A DNA stretch of 64,000 nucleotides from Thermoproteota archaeon. Lineage in GTDB: Archaea > Thermoproteota > Thermoprotei_A > Sulfolobales > Ignisphaeraceae. Under the pieces are notes generated by a model. It was given only the letters and a program-made list of their open reading frames with translations, was not told the DNA's origin and ran no database searches. The DNA lies in the NCBI GenBank assembly GCA_030550585.1, contig JAUQPB010000002.1:82001-146000 (forward strand). The letters run 5' to 3'. Positions 1 through 8,102 of this stretch are shown here, in pieces; position 1 is the stretch's first letter; each line of letters begins with the position of its first letter. Position numbers and translations under genes: made by a program.

Positions 1-1
1 G

Positions 2-178
2 TATGAGAATGGGGTGCTCAAACCCCTGGAGAAGCTGGATGTCTCTGAGGGTGAGGTTTTGCTTGTTAAGGTTCTTCGAACGGAGTTGGCTGAGAAGGTG
101 TTTGGCTCTGTAAATGTTGATGAGAAAACATTGGAGAGGGTTCTAAAGGAGGCTGAGGATGAGCTCGGTATTTATTGA
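2..178 (+). CDS. AF2212-like (DUF104) antitoxin, C-terminal part
   Basis: The reading frame enters from the left edge and encodes YENGVLKPLEKLDVSEGE followed by an acidic helical tail ending in DELGIY. The pattern Y-x-N-G-V-x-K-P-L-E is typical of the small AF2212/DUF104 antitoxin family, which binds and neutralises partner PIN-domain toxins. The stop codon lies 20 bases inside the following PIN-domain gene, the translationally coupled arrangement usual for VapBC-type pairs. Only the first few residues are probably missing. The family call rests on the short N-terminal motif and the neighbour. Confidence 0.7.
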   Translation, partial: YENGVLKPLEKLDVSEGEVLLVKVLRTELAEKVFGSVNVDEKTLERVLKEAEDELGIY

Positions 179-593
179 CAGTAATGTGATAATCAAGTAC
201 TTTGCAGGTGATTCATTAGCTAAGAAGCTGCTGGAACCCATTATCTACGGAGATGCTATAGGCTACGTTAATACCATTGTTATTTCCGAGGTTATATTTA
301 TCTTGATTAAGCTACTCACCGGTAAGAAGGCTTATGAGCTTAAGAGTAGCCCAGAAACCGTAAAGGATGCGCTTAAATCGTTGAATATCCAGATACAATT
401 CTTGAGAGAATACTTCTCAGAGCTTGAAATAAATGAGAGGGTGAAACAGATGGCCATAGAGGTAATGGAGGAATACGGGCTACTGCCCAACGATGCGCTA
501 ATAGCATCGACTTGTAGATACTATGGTATAGACACGATACTCACATTCGATGAAGACTTCAAAAGAGTGCCATGGCTCAAAGTTGTGTGCTAG
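159..593 (+). CDS. VapC-type PIN-domain ribonuclease toxin
   Basis: This 144-residue PIN-domain protein begins with FIDSNVIIKYF and carries the usual acidic quartet: D7 in the first strand, E44 in VISEV, D112 in PNDALIAS and D131 in TFDEDF. Length and motif order match VapC toxins, Mg-dependent RNases that cleave tRNA or rRNA. The ATG overlaps the end of the upstream AF2212-like antitoxin gene, so the two form a toxin-antitoxin operon. All four acidic residues are present, so it is likely active. The RNA target cannot be read from the sequence. Confidence 0.85.
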   Translation: MSSVFIDSNVIIKYFAGDSLAKKLLEPIIYGDAIGYVNTIVISEVIFILIKLLTGKKAYELKSSPETVKDALKSLNIQIQFLREYFSELEINERVKQMAIEVMEEYGLLPNDALIASTCRYYGIDTILTFDEDFKRVPWLKVVC

Positions 594-705
594 TATATAC
601 GTTTGATGGAGCCCTTTGATAGCTGTTGATTTCCATATACACATAACAATGAGGTTGATTGAAGAGCGTATTCATACTAGAGAAGCTAGTTTCGTTTATG
701 GATAA

Positions 706-1305
706 GCGGGTATTAAAGTAACTGTTCTACCCCCAGTAGCTCCCTGGGTTACTAACGATTATTTGTACAAAATGTTGTCTTATAACCCTAAAAGGTTGAT
801 AGGATTTACCTCGGTAGTTCCGGACCCTGCAGATATAGCAATTAAAGAACTTCGTAGAGTAGTTCAAGATCTGGGGCTTAGAGATCTGGAGCTTCATCCG
901 CCAATGCAAGGATTCCGCGTTTGATATAATCACATCAAAGGTTCTAAGGGTTGTCGAAGATCTTGTGATTCTTGTGATGATGCATGATATGTTAAGTGAC
1001 CTATTGGCACTATACTTTAAACCTCCGCTAGGAGGCATGACTTACCCTACTCTGATAGGGTAGGGAACTATGACTTCATCCCCCTTGCTGCTACTAAACA
1101 CAGTTATAGTCTACGCACATATGGGCAGTTTCTTTAGTTTTAGGATGTTTATTAGTTTCGCGACCTCACATCTAAATATCTACCTTGATACATCATATAA
1201 TATCCTAACCATAGCTTAGAGAATGGTCCTCAGACGTTAGCTAAGTAGATTAGAAGTCTAGGGGCAGACAGATTCATTTTTAGTAGAGTTGAAGTTTACC
1301 GCTAA
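706..1305 (+). pseudogene. Decayed amidohydrolase (Amidohydro_2-type TIM barrel)
   Basis: No intact gene lies here, but forward-strand fragments in successive frames read like one amidohydrolase. First comes LPPVAPWVTNDYLYKML, then RLIGFTSVVPDPADIA and DLELHPPMQGF (about 721-921), interrupted by a TGA. A second frame gives KVLRVVEDLVILVMMHD and YFKPPLGG (about 923-1070). VIVYAHMGS follows near 1103-1129, LNIYLDTSYN near 1170-1200 and IRSLGADRFIF near 1250-1290. Order and spacing match metal-dependent hydrolases of this family (LHPPxQGF, H-x-G, AHMG, YLDTS, LGADRIxFGSD). Several frameshifts and stops make it non-functional. There is no obvious cause such as an insertion sequence. Confidence 0.75.
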
Positions 1306-1339
1306 ATACGGAACTTAGCAGAACTACTTTAACTGTTCA

Positions 1340-1417
1340 TGGCGGGCCCGCGGGGATTTGAACCCCGGTTCTCCGGCTCCGCAGGCCGGCGCTTTGTCCA
1401 AGCTAAGCTACGGGCCC
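1340..1417 (-). tRNA. tRNA-Arg (anticodon GCG)
   Basis: On the minus strand the 75-nt cloverleaf has acceptor stem GGGCCCG/CGGGCCC, D stem GCTT/AAGC, anticodon stem CCGGC/GCCGG with loop CTGCGGA (anticodon GCG, reading CGC), T arm CGGGG-TTCAAAT-CCCCG and discriminator G at 1343. The 3' CCA is encoded (1340-1342). No intron is present. Confidence 0.95.
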
Positions 1418-1538
1418 CTCTATCAACTTATTTTATTGTAGTTTTTAGATCTTGTTGCTTTATATCTATCTCTATTCATTAATCGGATCCACGGCTTTTA
1501 AGCTTAGACCATCTAAAGATTTTGGTGGGTATTATGAG

Positions 1539-3122
1539 ATGCAAAGAGCTATTGTAAGTGTTGCTATGGAGATTGCATTAGATGGTTCGGCTAACTATGC
1601 TGGTGGTTTGGGTGTTTTGGAAGCCGATAAATTCTATGGGGCTGCAAGACTTGGCTTGCCATATATTTCAATTGCGCCGTTTTATCCTAGTGGCTATGTT
1701 GATTGGGATTCCGTGAATAGAACTAGATTGTTTGTCGAGGTTAGACACAGACATAGTATGTCTTTTTTGTCTAAGTTGAGGTATATCGGCTCTATAGAGG
1801 CTAGAAGAGCTAATGGAAGTATACTGGCTGAGGCAGATCTCTTCGAATATGTCTACGGCTCTGCAAAGGCTATATTGTACAGGGTTAAGAAGCCACTGTC
1901 AGTTGCTAGGCTATTCAGATATCTGTATAGACATCACAGTGATGAATGCACCTACTATATGGTTGCTGCTGCCATCTCTGCCGAGATAATAAAGAAGATG
2001 GCCAAGGGTGTTCAAATACATGTTGTAGATGTTCAGGAAGCGCATTTGGCTTTACTTCCATATCTTTTGCCAAAAGAGGTTAAAACAAGGTTTGTGACCC
2101 ACACCCCAGGTCCATGGGGCCATCCGAAGCTGTGTAAAGAGGCTGAGGAGGTTCTCGGAATATCGCTTCCAAATGTTAAGACAATGACGGAAGCAGCCAT
2201 GGAGATAGCTGAAAAGGTCTTTACAGTTTCTAGAAAGCATTTTGAAGTGACGAAAATGTTCTTTCCGAAGTACGTTAGCAAAATGAGTTATATAACCAAT
2301 GCAATAGATATTGAAAGGTGGCAGAGAGTTGAAAAGAACATAGATTCTGTGGAGAGGCTTGCAAAAACACATGAACAGTTTAAAGAGGAGTTCAAATCCA
2401 TTATAAAGGCTCTTTCAGGTAAGTCGGTTGGGGATAGAATGGTTGTATCGTGGGTTAGAAGGATAACTAAATATAAGAGGCCATATTTCATTGAATGGCT
2501 TATGGAAGAAAATGGCGATCTCAAGGACAGGATATTTGTTGTTGTGTCTGGAAAGCCGCATCCAAGCGATACGTGGGGAAGAGAGATAGCAACAACCTTT
2601 GCAAGATTCGCCAAAGTTGCTAGCAACTTCTTCTACTATCCAAGTTATGGAATAGAATTTGCATACTACGCCTTATCATCATCAGATCTTTTGCTCTTCA
2701 CACCATTTAGTTGTTGGGAAGCAAGTGGTACGAGCATGATGAAAGCAGGGGTCAACGGGGTGCCAACACTATCGTCTAGAGATGGTGCTAGCCTAGAACT
2801 TATAGAGGACAACTTCAATGGCTGGTTCTTTGGAAAGGAACTCCAGAATTTCATAGATATAGACTCTGAAGAGGCTAGAAAAATTGATGAGGATGACTAT
2901 GCAGACTTTGTGAAGAAACTGGAAAACATAGTAAGCATCTATGAAAGTGATAAGGATAGATACTATGAAATAGCTTATAATGCATACAAAACATTTATGC
3001 CAGTCGTAGACATTAAGAGACTTCTAAGACAATACTACAGCGATTTGATAGAGGGCAAAACTGAAGAGGCTGAGAGGAAGATTAGTAGTAGTCACCCGTC
3101 CCTACAACAAAGCACTAATTGA
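1539..3122 (+). CDS. GT35-type alpha-glucan phosphorylase-like glycosyltransferase
   Basis: The product resembles short archaeal glycogen/maltodextrin phosphorylases, which release glucose 1-phosphate from alpha-1,4-glucan. It opens with a SMEIALDG-like block and NYAGGLGVLEADK (phosphorylase N-terminus), has THTPGPWGHP in mid-protein and ends with the signature EASGTSMMKAGVNGVP. The lysine of that signature is the pyridoxal-phosphate lysine in the family. An upstream TTG at 1452 would add 29 residues; I chose the ATG at 1539 because GGTGGG lies 9-10 bases before it and family homology begins there (527 residues). Polymer synthesis instead of degradation cannot be excluded. A glycogen synthase gene lies at 56.6 kb. 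The 3' end overlaps the convergent neighbour by 8 bases. Confidence 0.75.
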   Translation: MQRAIVSVAMEIALDGSANYAGGLGVLEADKFYGAARLGLPYISIAPFYPSGYVDWDSVNRTRLFVEVRHRHSMSFLSKLRYIGSIEARRANGSILAEADLFEYVYGSAKAILYRVKKPLSVARLFRYLYRHHSDECTYYMVAAAISAEIIKKMAKGVQIHVVDVQEAHLALLPYLLPKEVKTRFVTHTPGPWGHPKLCKEAEEVLGISLPNVKTMTEAAMEIAEKVFTVSRKHFEVTKMFFPKYVSKMSYITNAIDIERWQRVEKNIDSVERLAKTHEQFKEEFKSIIKALSGKSVGDRMVVSWVRRITKYKRPYFIEWLMEENGDLKDRIFVVVSGKPHPSDTWGREIATTFARFAKVASNFFYYPSYGIEFAYYALSSSDLLLFTPFSCWEASGTSMMKAGVNGVPTLSSRDGASLELIEDNFNGWFFGKELQNFIDIDSEEARKIDEDDYADFVKKLENIVSIYESDKDRYYEIAYNAYKTFMPVVDIKRLLRQYYSDLIEGKTEEAERKISSSHPSLQQSTN

Positions 3123-3795
3123 TCATTTTAGTTTTAGCATCAAAATCTTTTCGAATAACGTTATTAAGATGTTCAATAACATACTTAGTTTGGCGAAACA
3201 CTCTCTTTCCATAATCAAAAAACTCTATATTTGCACAATATCCACACTTCTTTAGTGCGTCGTTAAGAATACCCTTGTGATGTTTAGGCAGAAATGCCAG
3301 TATATATTTGTGGTTCTTCAGCTTTTCTAAAACAATGGAAAGAATATTTACAAACTTGTTTCTGTGTTCATGGTCAAGCTCCTTAGGTGGATAATCGTAA
3401 TTAGCGAATGGATAATATATATCAAGCTCTCGAGGAACCAATATCATAGGCTCTGAAAGTATGTAAACTTGAACCATATCTTGAATGCCATATGCACCTA
3501 GATATTTATCTACCATGCGATGAACAGGAGACATCCTATATGGCTTTATACTACTACAAGGCAAGATCAAAGCATAGCTTTTCAATGTATATTTCGAGTT
3601 AAAAACATTGATTAGGAAATTGTGCCAATAAATAACATGTTCATGTTCAAATAAATTGCAGTGCCTATTATTCCTCAGAACTATCTCGCCGGGTTTTATG
3701 TACATCAATTCCTCTATCTCTGACCCAAGTACAGAATGTATATAATCTATAAACAGTTTTTCTATTGATGGATTCAAAAGAAGCACCAAAAACAT
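3115..3795 (-). CDS. ArcS/DUF5591-like protein (archaeosine synthase domain)
   Basis: This 226-residue protein carries ALILPCSSIKPYRMSPVHR and later YILSEPMILVPREL and YPFANYD. The PC-x3-KPY-x2-S-x2-H pattern is the core of the DUF5591 domain of archaeosine synthase ArcS, which modifies preQ0 at tRNA position 15 and works in many archaea with a radical-SAM partner. Full-length euryarchaeal ArcS has extra TGT-like and PUA domains; here the domain stands nearly alone, as in compact crenarchaeal versions. No radical-SAM partner lies nearby. Assignment rests on motif recall, so the exact function stays tentative. Confidence 0.55.
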   Translation of the reverse strand: MFLVLLLNPSIEKLFIDYIHSVLGSEIEELMYIKPGEIVLRNNRHCNLFEHEHVIYWHNFLINVFNSKYTLKSYALILPCSSIKPYRMSPVHRMVDKYLGAYGIQDMVQVYILSEPMILVPRELDIYYPFANYDYPPKELDHEHRNKFVNILSIVLEKLKNHKYILAFLPKHHKGILNDALKKCGYCANIEFFDYGKRVFRQTKYVIEHLNNVIRKDFDAKTKMIN

Positions 3796-3847
3796 GGTTA
3801 TGCATTGTTGTTACCTTATAAATTGAGGGACTCATAACTAAAACCGC

Positions 3848-3873
3848 TTTAATAAACTAATTTAATAAACTAA
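3848..3873. repeat. Tandem 13-bp duplication
   Basis: TTTAATAAACTAA occurs twice head to tail in the gap between the ArcS-like gene and the small hypothetical gene. A related TTTAATAAACTA recurs at about 4423-4434 at the 3' end of galT. It could be slippage or a regulatory operator; nothing decides. Confidence 0.6.
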
Positions 3874-4035
3874 ATCGCCATAACGATGGTAATTCATGAA
3901 CAACACCTTCAACTCATATCAACATCCTATATATTATGAACATAGTTTGCGTCATATGATAAAAGCATTGCCTCTGAATGGCTGTGGGGATCAGCGATTT
4001 TGGAATACAGTTTTCTTTGGGTAGAGGGCTCAGAA

Positions 4036-4383
4036 ATGTATTATTCCGTAAAGTTTATAACCCTCTTTAGAGGTGTAGAGACTTCGAGGTGTAGGGTTGT
4101 GGTTAGGGTTGACAAGGTAATCCATGTCAAAGATGAGACAGCATTTTTGAGCAAAGGGATAAAGGCGCTTAGATACTCAACTGTTGCAAAGCTGCTCAGA
4201 GTTTTCAAGAATCCCCAGCTCGGTGCAGAGTTGTCAGAGGTTCTGGATAAGGGGCCTGTATACATAGTCAAGTTCAAGAACTATACAGTTGTTGTCTTGC
4301 CTGATAGAACGCATGTTGTAGAAGCTAAGTCAAAAGAAGAGGCAGAAAGTGTTGTGGAGGAGCTTGCAAGGGCTGTAGCATAA
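4036..4383 (+). CDS. Hypothetical protein, 115 residues
   Basis: I do not recognise this family. The protein is soluble and alternates short beta-type segments (YYSVKFITLF, CRVVVRVDKVIHV, YIVKFKNYTVVVLPD) with two amphipathic helices, ending in EEAESVVEELARAVA. An earlier TTG at 4000 would add 12 residues; the ATG at 4036 is preferred because GAGGG lies about 8 bases upstream. It stands alone between two leftward transcription units. The real-gene call rests on archaeal-looking codon use, the plausible ribosome-binding site and coherent secondary structure. Confidence 0.6.
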   Translation: MYYSVKFITLFRGVETSRCRVVVRVDKVIHVKDETAFLSKGIKALRYSTVAKLLRVFKNPQLGAELSEVLDKGPVYIVKFKNYTVVVLPDRTHVVEAKSKEEAESVVEELARAVA

Positions 4384-4431
4384 AGGTGAAGAATTCAATT
4401 AAATATGTGAACTAATACTTTTTTTAATAAA

Positions 4432-5415
4432 CTAGGTCTTGAAGCATTCTAAGACCTTTTTCTTTAATTTTAATGCGTTTCTCTCTGGTACAGAATCGAA
4501 GGTAAAGTTTCCACCTCCGGTTTCCATTCCTGCTGCATACTTCAGCTTGTTTTCGTCGCGTAGCATCCCATATATCTCAATGTGTAAATGATAAAAGCTA
4601 TATTCTCCTTTTAGGGGGCTTTGATGAACTGTCATAATATATGGTGTTGGTTTAGAGAAGAGCTTCTTCAAGCCGCATAAGCTGTACTTTAGGATATTTG
4701 CAAGGTCTGCTATTTCATTTTGTGATAGTTGTGTTAGTAGCTGTAGATGTTTTCTTGGGTATATGTGTATTTCGAATGGCCAATGTGAGTAGAATGGCAT
4801 GAATGCAACCCAACTGGAGTTTTCCAAGATAATCCTTATATTGTCTTCCAGCTCTGTCCTTAGTATATCGCAGAACAAGCACCTTTTGTTTTCCTCCCAG
4901 TATTTCCTAGCATTTTCTATTTCTCTGAGCACTCTCATGGGTATGAATGGCGTCACATATATTTGGCTATGTGGATGTGTTAGTGATACTCCTATTTCTC
5001 TACCTTTGTTTCTGAACCATAGAAAATATTCTGCATAATCTTTTTTCATCTCCTCTTTTTGTTTCTCGATGACAAGTTTGACCACATATTCTATTTGCTC
5101 CTCAGGCAAATCACTTAAATCATCTAGGTCATGTTGCGGCGTTTCTACAACAACATAGCATTTTCCGCTTGCTTTAGCCGTTTTATAGAATCGATGTTCT
5201 GTAGGATTTGGGGGATTTTCAATCAACATAGGAAATCTATTTTCTAATATAAGAGCCTTCCAGTCATACCCTGTCTCAGAGGTTCCTGGACAAAAAGGAC
5301 AGAAAGATGTTGGTTGCCATGGTCTTGCACTTCTAATATTTGAAACCATTACCCACTCTCCTAATGTGGGATCCCATCTAAGTTCCATGACAAGCTCCTC
5401 TTCATTGCCAGGCAT
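4432..5415 (-). CDS. galT: Galactose-1-phosphate uridylyltransferase
   Basis: GalT exchanges UMP between UDP-glucose and galactose 1-phosphate in the Leloir pathway. The 327-residue protein has the N-terminal RWDPTLGEWVMVSN block, the HIT-type active site THPHSQIYV with H149 as the expected uridylylated histidine, and cysteine pairs C39/C42 and C179/C182 suited to metal binding. A second histidine block, HWPFEIHIYPRKH, matches the C-terminal half. It starts 7 bases after the galactokinase stop with GAGGT just before the ATG, so the two form a galK-galT operon read leftward. Confidence 0.9.
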   Translation of the reverse strand: MPGNEEELVMELRWDPTLGEWVMVSNIRSARPWQPTSFCPFCPGTSETGYDWKALILENRFPMLIENPPNPTEHRFYKTAKASGKCYVVVETPQHDLDDLSDLPEEQIEYVVKLVIEKQKEEMKKDYAEYFLWFRNKGREIGVSLTHPHSQIYVTPFIPMRVLREIENARKYWEENKRCLFCDILRTELEDNIRIILENSSWVAFMPFYSHWPFEIHIYPRKHLQLLTQLSQNEIADLANILKYSLCGLKKLFSKPTPYIMTVHQSPLKGEYSFYHLHIEIYGMLRDENKLKYAAGMETGGGNFTFDSVPERNALKLKKKVLECFKT

Positions 5416-5422
5416 GGAGACC

Positions 5423-6706
5423 TCACTTGTGGCGTGTGATTCCTTTATCTACCTTCACAATCCAGCCTCTAGTTCCAATGCCTTTAGAAAGCATTGTACT
5501 AAGTGCTTTATGAGCCGTTTCAACGTCTTTAAATAATGCTATTACACAACCTCCGAGGCCAGCGCCAGAGAGTTTTGCACCCAAAGCGCCATTGTCTATG
5601 AACTCTTCAACTATTTTATCAATTTCGGGTAAGCTTACATCGTATAGACTACTAAGTAAGTTATGCTGGTAGGTCATTATATTACCTATTATATCTATCT
5701 TACCTTTTCCAACAATCTCTTTAGCTCTTTCATGATCTATTTCAAGTGTTTTTGCAACTTCTGTATAGGAGGGTTTATATCCTCTAAGAACCTTTATTGC
5801 TAACATAGTTGAATTATGTGCTTTAATCGTATACAGTATTCTGTTCTTAGCCTTCTCATCTAATTCATGCAAATAAGGCTGAAGTTGTTCAATAGTTAAA
5901 GAGCTCCATTTGGGCTCCCAATACCTATACCCAAGCAATCTTCTTAAATCGGCTGGTGCTATAGACATAAGCTTTTCTAAACCTATCTCTATCTCTTTTT
6001 GTCTTTTGGGATGTATATCAGCTGTACTGTGTCTAATGCCACTATCGATTACAGCAAAGATCCCTTCATTAAATGATATCGATTCCACATTATATGGCGG
6101 TACAGTCTCAATTATTGATACATTGCCGAATGCAGCAGCATATTGATCAAGTCTTCCACATGGGATGCCTAGAACATCGTGTTCTGCAACATACGCAAGT
6201 TCAGCAACATCCTTTACAGCAAGACCTAAATTGAATAGTTCATTTAAAAATCCTATGAATGCCACAAGCAAGGTTCCACTACTTCCTAATCCAGAAGCAA
6301 TTGGCACCCAGCTTCTAATCCAAGCCTTAGCACCACCAACTTTATAGCCTTTTTGCAAAAGAGCTATAAGAGCTGCTCTCAAGTAGTTTCCAAACCATTT
6401 CTGCTTTGGCAGTATTTCAAGACTTGTAAGCTCTATTTTATCAAAGTGTTCTCCGCCCTCATCAAGCAAATTACCTGAATAAACCTCAACGGACTTCTCA
6501 TCAGTTCTTCTCCCTGCAATATATGTTCGTAGATTTATCCCTACAGAAACCACGGGCAAACCTTTATAATCTTGGTGTGTATTTAGAAAATCTAAACGAC
6601 CAGGGGCAGACACTACAACTTCGGGTTCTAAACCAAATGTCTTCTTAAACTCACTAGCAACAATATTAACATTCATATCAGCTTCATTTAAAACATGTGA
6701 ATGCAT
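5423..6706 (-). CDS. galK: Galactokinase (GHMP kinase family)
   Basis: This ATP-dependent sugar kinase feeds galT. It shows the galactokinase signature PGRLDFLNTHQDY (residues 35-47; classic form GRVNLIGEHTDY), the GHMP ATP loop PIASGLGSSGT (135-145) and the C-terminal AKLSGAGLGGCVIALF motif. At 427 residues it is longer than typical bacterial GalK, and the substrate could be another hexose. Pairing with galT favours galactose. A second in-frame ATG at 6676 would shorten it by 10 residues. The E of the usual GEHTDY is replaced by T, as in some archaeal GHMP sugar kinases. Confidence 0.8.
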   Translation of the reverse strand: MHSHVLNEADMNVNIVASEFKKTFGLEPEVVVSAPGRLDFLNTHQDYKGLPVVSVGINLRTYIAGRRTDEKSVEVYSGNLLDEGGEHFDKIELTSLEILPKQKWFGNYLRAALIALLQKGYKVGGAKAWIRSWVPIASGLGSSGTLLVAFIGFLNELFNLGLAVKDVAELAYVAEHDVLGIPCGRLDQYAAAFGNVSIIETVPPYNVESISFNEGIFAVIDSGIRHSTADIHPKRQKEIEIGLEKLMSIAPADLRRLLGYRYWEPKWSSLTIEQLQPYLHELDEKAKNRILYTIKAHNSTMLAIKVLRGYKPSYTEVAKTLEIDHERAKEIVGKGKIDIIGNIMTYQHNLLSSLYDVSLPEIDKIVEEFIDNGALGAKLSGAGLGGCVIALFKDVETAHKALSTMLSKGIGTRGWIVKVDKGITRHK

Positions 6707-6898
6707 CTCTAATCATCTGCATTTAAACTATTTTAGGGGCTTTTAATCATTAATTCAAAAACAACGTATTTAAGCATCTATAAAATAATAGTCGATGAAC
6801 ATTTGAGATGTTGGATGATGAAACTGGGCCGGCGTTAATGCAGAATGTAGAAGGATGAAGAGGATTTGTTCCTGCCCCCGCTGATAAATTTCTAGGCA

Positions 6899-7780
6899 TT
6901 ATAGAACATTCTTAGTCTTCGACTTTACAACAACATCTACGGTTACATGGTATTTCCTAGGCGCAACACCCCTGATAACATGTCCTCCAAGAGGCTCTAC
7001 AACAGCGCCAAGGGATTGTGCATAGGTGGAGACAGTTTCGTAAGCTTTATGCAAGGCCTCACGTTTATTTGGGGCCTCTACAAACAGATGTGGATGTAGG
7101 TAACCACCAATTTTTACAGCATCCAACGCAACTTTGAATGCATCTTTAAATGCGTCTGGATAGGGCAATAAGATTCTATCAAATTTCTCGTTTAACGAAG
7201 ATGTAATCGTTAGTGCATCGCCGTGAATAATATCATTATATGCTTCAACTCTGTTTATTTCAATATTTATCCTGGCATAGTGTACAGCAAATTCGTTGAG
7301 ATCTATTGAGACAACGTAAACTGGTTTAGCATATTTAGATACTATTATGCTATAGGGTCCAAATCCTGCGAACATATTCAAAATTTTCTCGCCATTTCTT
7401 GCAATTCTTGCAATTCTGATATGGTCAAAACCTAGAACTGGTGATATATACACCTTAGTGAAGTCTACTTTAAACATACATCCATGCTCCCTATATATGG
7501 TTTCGCTTTTTCTCTCTCCAGCAAGATGGATGTACTCCCTAACTCTTTCAAAGCCTTGTACAGGTGATGCGGCAAGCCAAACACTCTTCACATAGGGAAT
7601 TTCACGCAGTATTTCCTCGCCTATCGACTTGTATACCTCTGTTGGAACATCGAAAGACTTTCTGATAATTGCGACATCCCCTATTATTTCAATTCTTTTC
7701 CAAATTACCTTTGCAAAATCAGGCCCAACAACCCTTTCTGCAATTCTTTTTAAAAGAGGAGTTCTAGACGAAGCTGACAT
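6899..7780 (-). CDS. trm5: tRNA (guanine37-N1)-methyltransferase, Trm5 family
   Basis: Class I SAM methyltransferase of the Trm5/Taw family, which methylates G37 next to the anticodon and starts wyosine synthesis in archaea. The N-terminal domain is followed by FTKVYISPVLGFDHIRIA and the SAM loop NMFAGFGPYS (about 135-144; family form DMFAGVGPFS). The acidic strand VVSIDLNEFAVHYA and the catalytic-loop region DRILLPYPDAF follow. Length (293) fits the compact Trm5a/b type without the D1 domain. Taw22 (Trm5a) activity on imG-14 is an alternative. It lies downstream of tRNA-Gln and a C/D sRNA candidate on the same strand. Confidence 0.75.
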   Translation of the reverse strand: MSASSRTPLLKRIAERVVGPDFAKVIWKRIEIIGDVAIIRKSFDVPTEVYKSIGEEILREIPYVKSVWLAASPVQGFERVREYIHLAGERKSETIYREHGCMFKVDFTKVYISPVLGFDHIRIARIARNGEKILNMFAGFGPYSIIVSKYAKPVYVVSIDLNEFAVHYARINIEINRVEAYNDIIHGDALTITSSLNEKFDRILLPYPDAFKDAFKVALDAVKIGGYLHPHLFVEAPNKREALHKAYETVSTYAQSLGAVVEPLGGHVIRGVAPRKYHVTVDVVVKSKTKNVL

Positions 7781-7837
7781 CTAATGTTGCACCACGCTTT
7801 GTTTAAAACCATTATGACTAGTTAATAGAATTCGTAA

Positions 7838-7900
7838 AAGCTCAGCATTTCCGGCTTTCTTCATCGAGAACACTCAAAAGACCCTCTGATCATCATTACC
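7838..7900 (-). ncRNA. Box C/D sRNA candidate downstream of tRNA-Gln
   Basis: Read on the minus strand: box C ATGATGA (7890-7896), 12-nt guide TCAGAGGGTCTT, D' TTGA (7874-7877), 6-nt spacer, C' TCGATGA (7861-7867), 15-nt guide AGAAAGCCGGAAATG, D box CTGA (7842-7845). Layout and size match archaeal 2'-O-methylation guides; D' and C' are imperfect. Box C lies 13 nt past the tRNA-Gln CCA end on the same strand, so the two may share a transcript. Targets were not searched. Confidence 0.5.
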
Positions 7901-7909
7901 TTATTTTGT

Positions 7910-7985
7910 TGGTAGCCGGGCGGGGATTCGAACCCCGGTCACGGGGGCCAAAGCCCCGCATCCTTGGCCGCTAGACGACCCGGCT
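7910..7985 (-). tRNA. tRNA-Gln (anticodon TTG)
   Basis: The minus-strand cloverleaf has acceptor AGCCGGG/CCCGGCT, anticodon stem CGGGG/CCCCG with loop CTTTGGC (anticodon TTG), T arm CGGGG-TTCGAAT-CCCCG, discriminator A and encoded CCA (7910-7912). A TATA-like CTTTATAACC on the minus strand (8015-8024) sits about 30 bases upstream. Confidence 0.95.
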
Positions 7986-8102
7986 ACTCGACACATTTTG
8001 ATATATTGATATGGGGTTATAAAGTTTTTGTTACGTGATTCTAGTTTGATTAACTTTAGATGCAAGTTCGCTTAATTAAATTGCTTCCTTTTAGGGGTCT
8101 GT

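Noticed and set aside
727-1038. Minus-strand 103-codon open frame
   Set aside because: It is the antisense shadow of the amidohydrolase pseudogene, whose fragments lie on the plus strand and have clear family motifs.
6822-6884. C/D-like boxes (ATGATGA ... CTGA) in the galK-trm5 gap
   Set aside because: The distance between the boxes is too large, no D' is present and C' is poor, so the pattern does not meet the standard of the other candidates.
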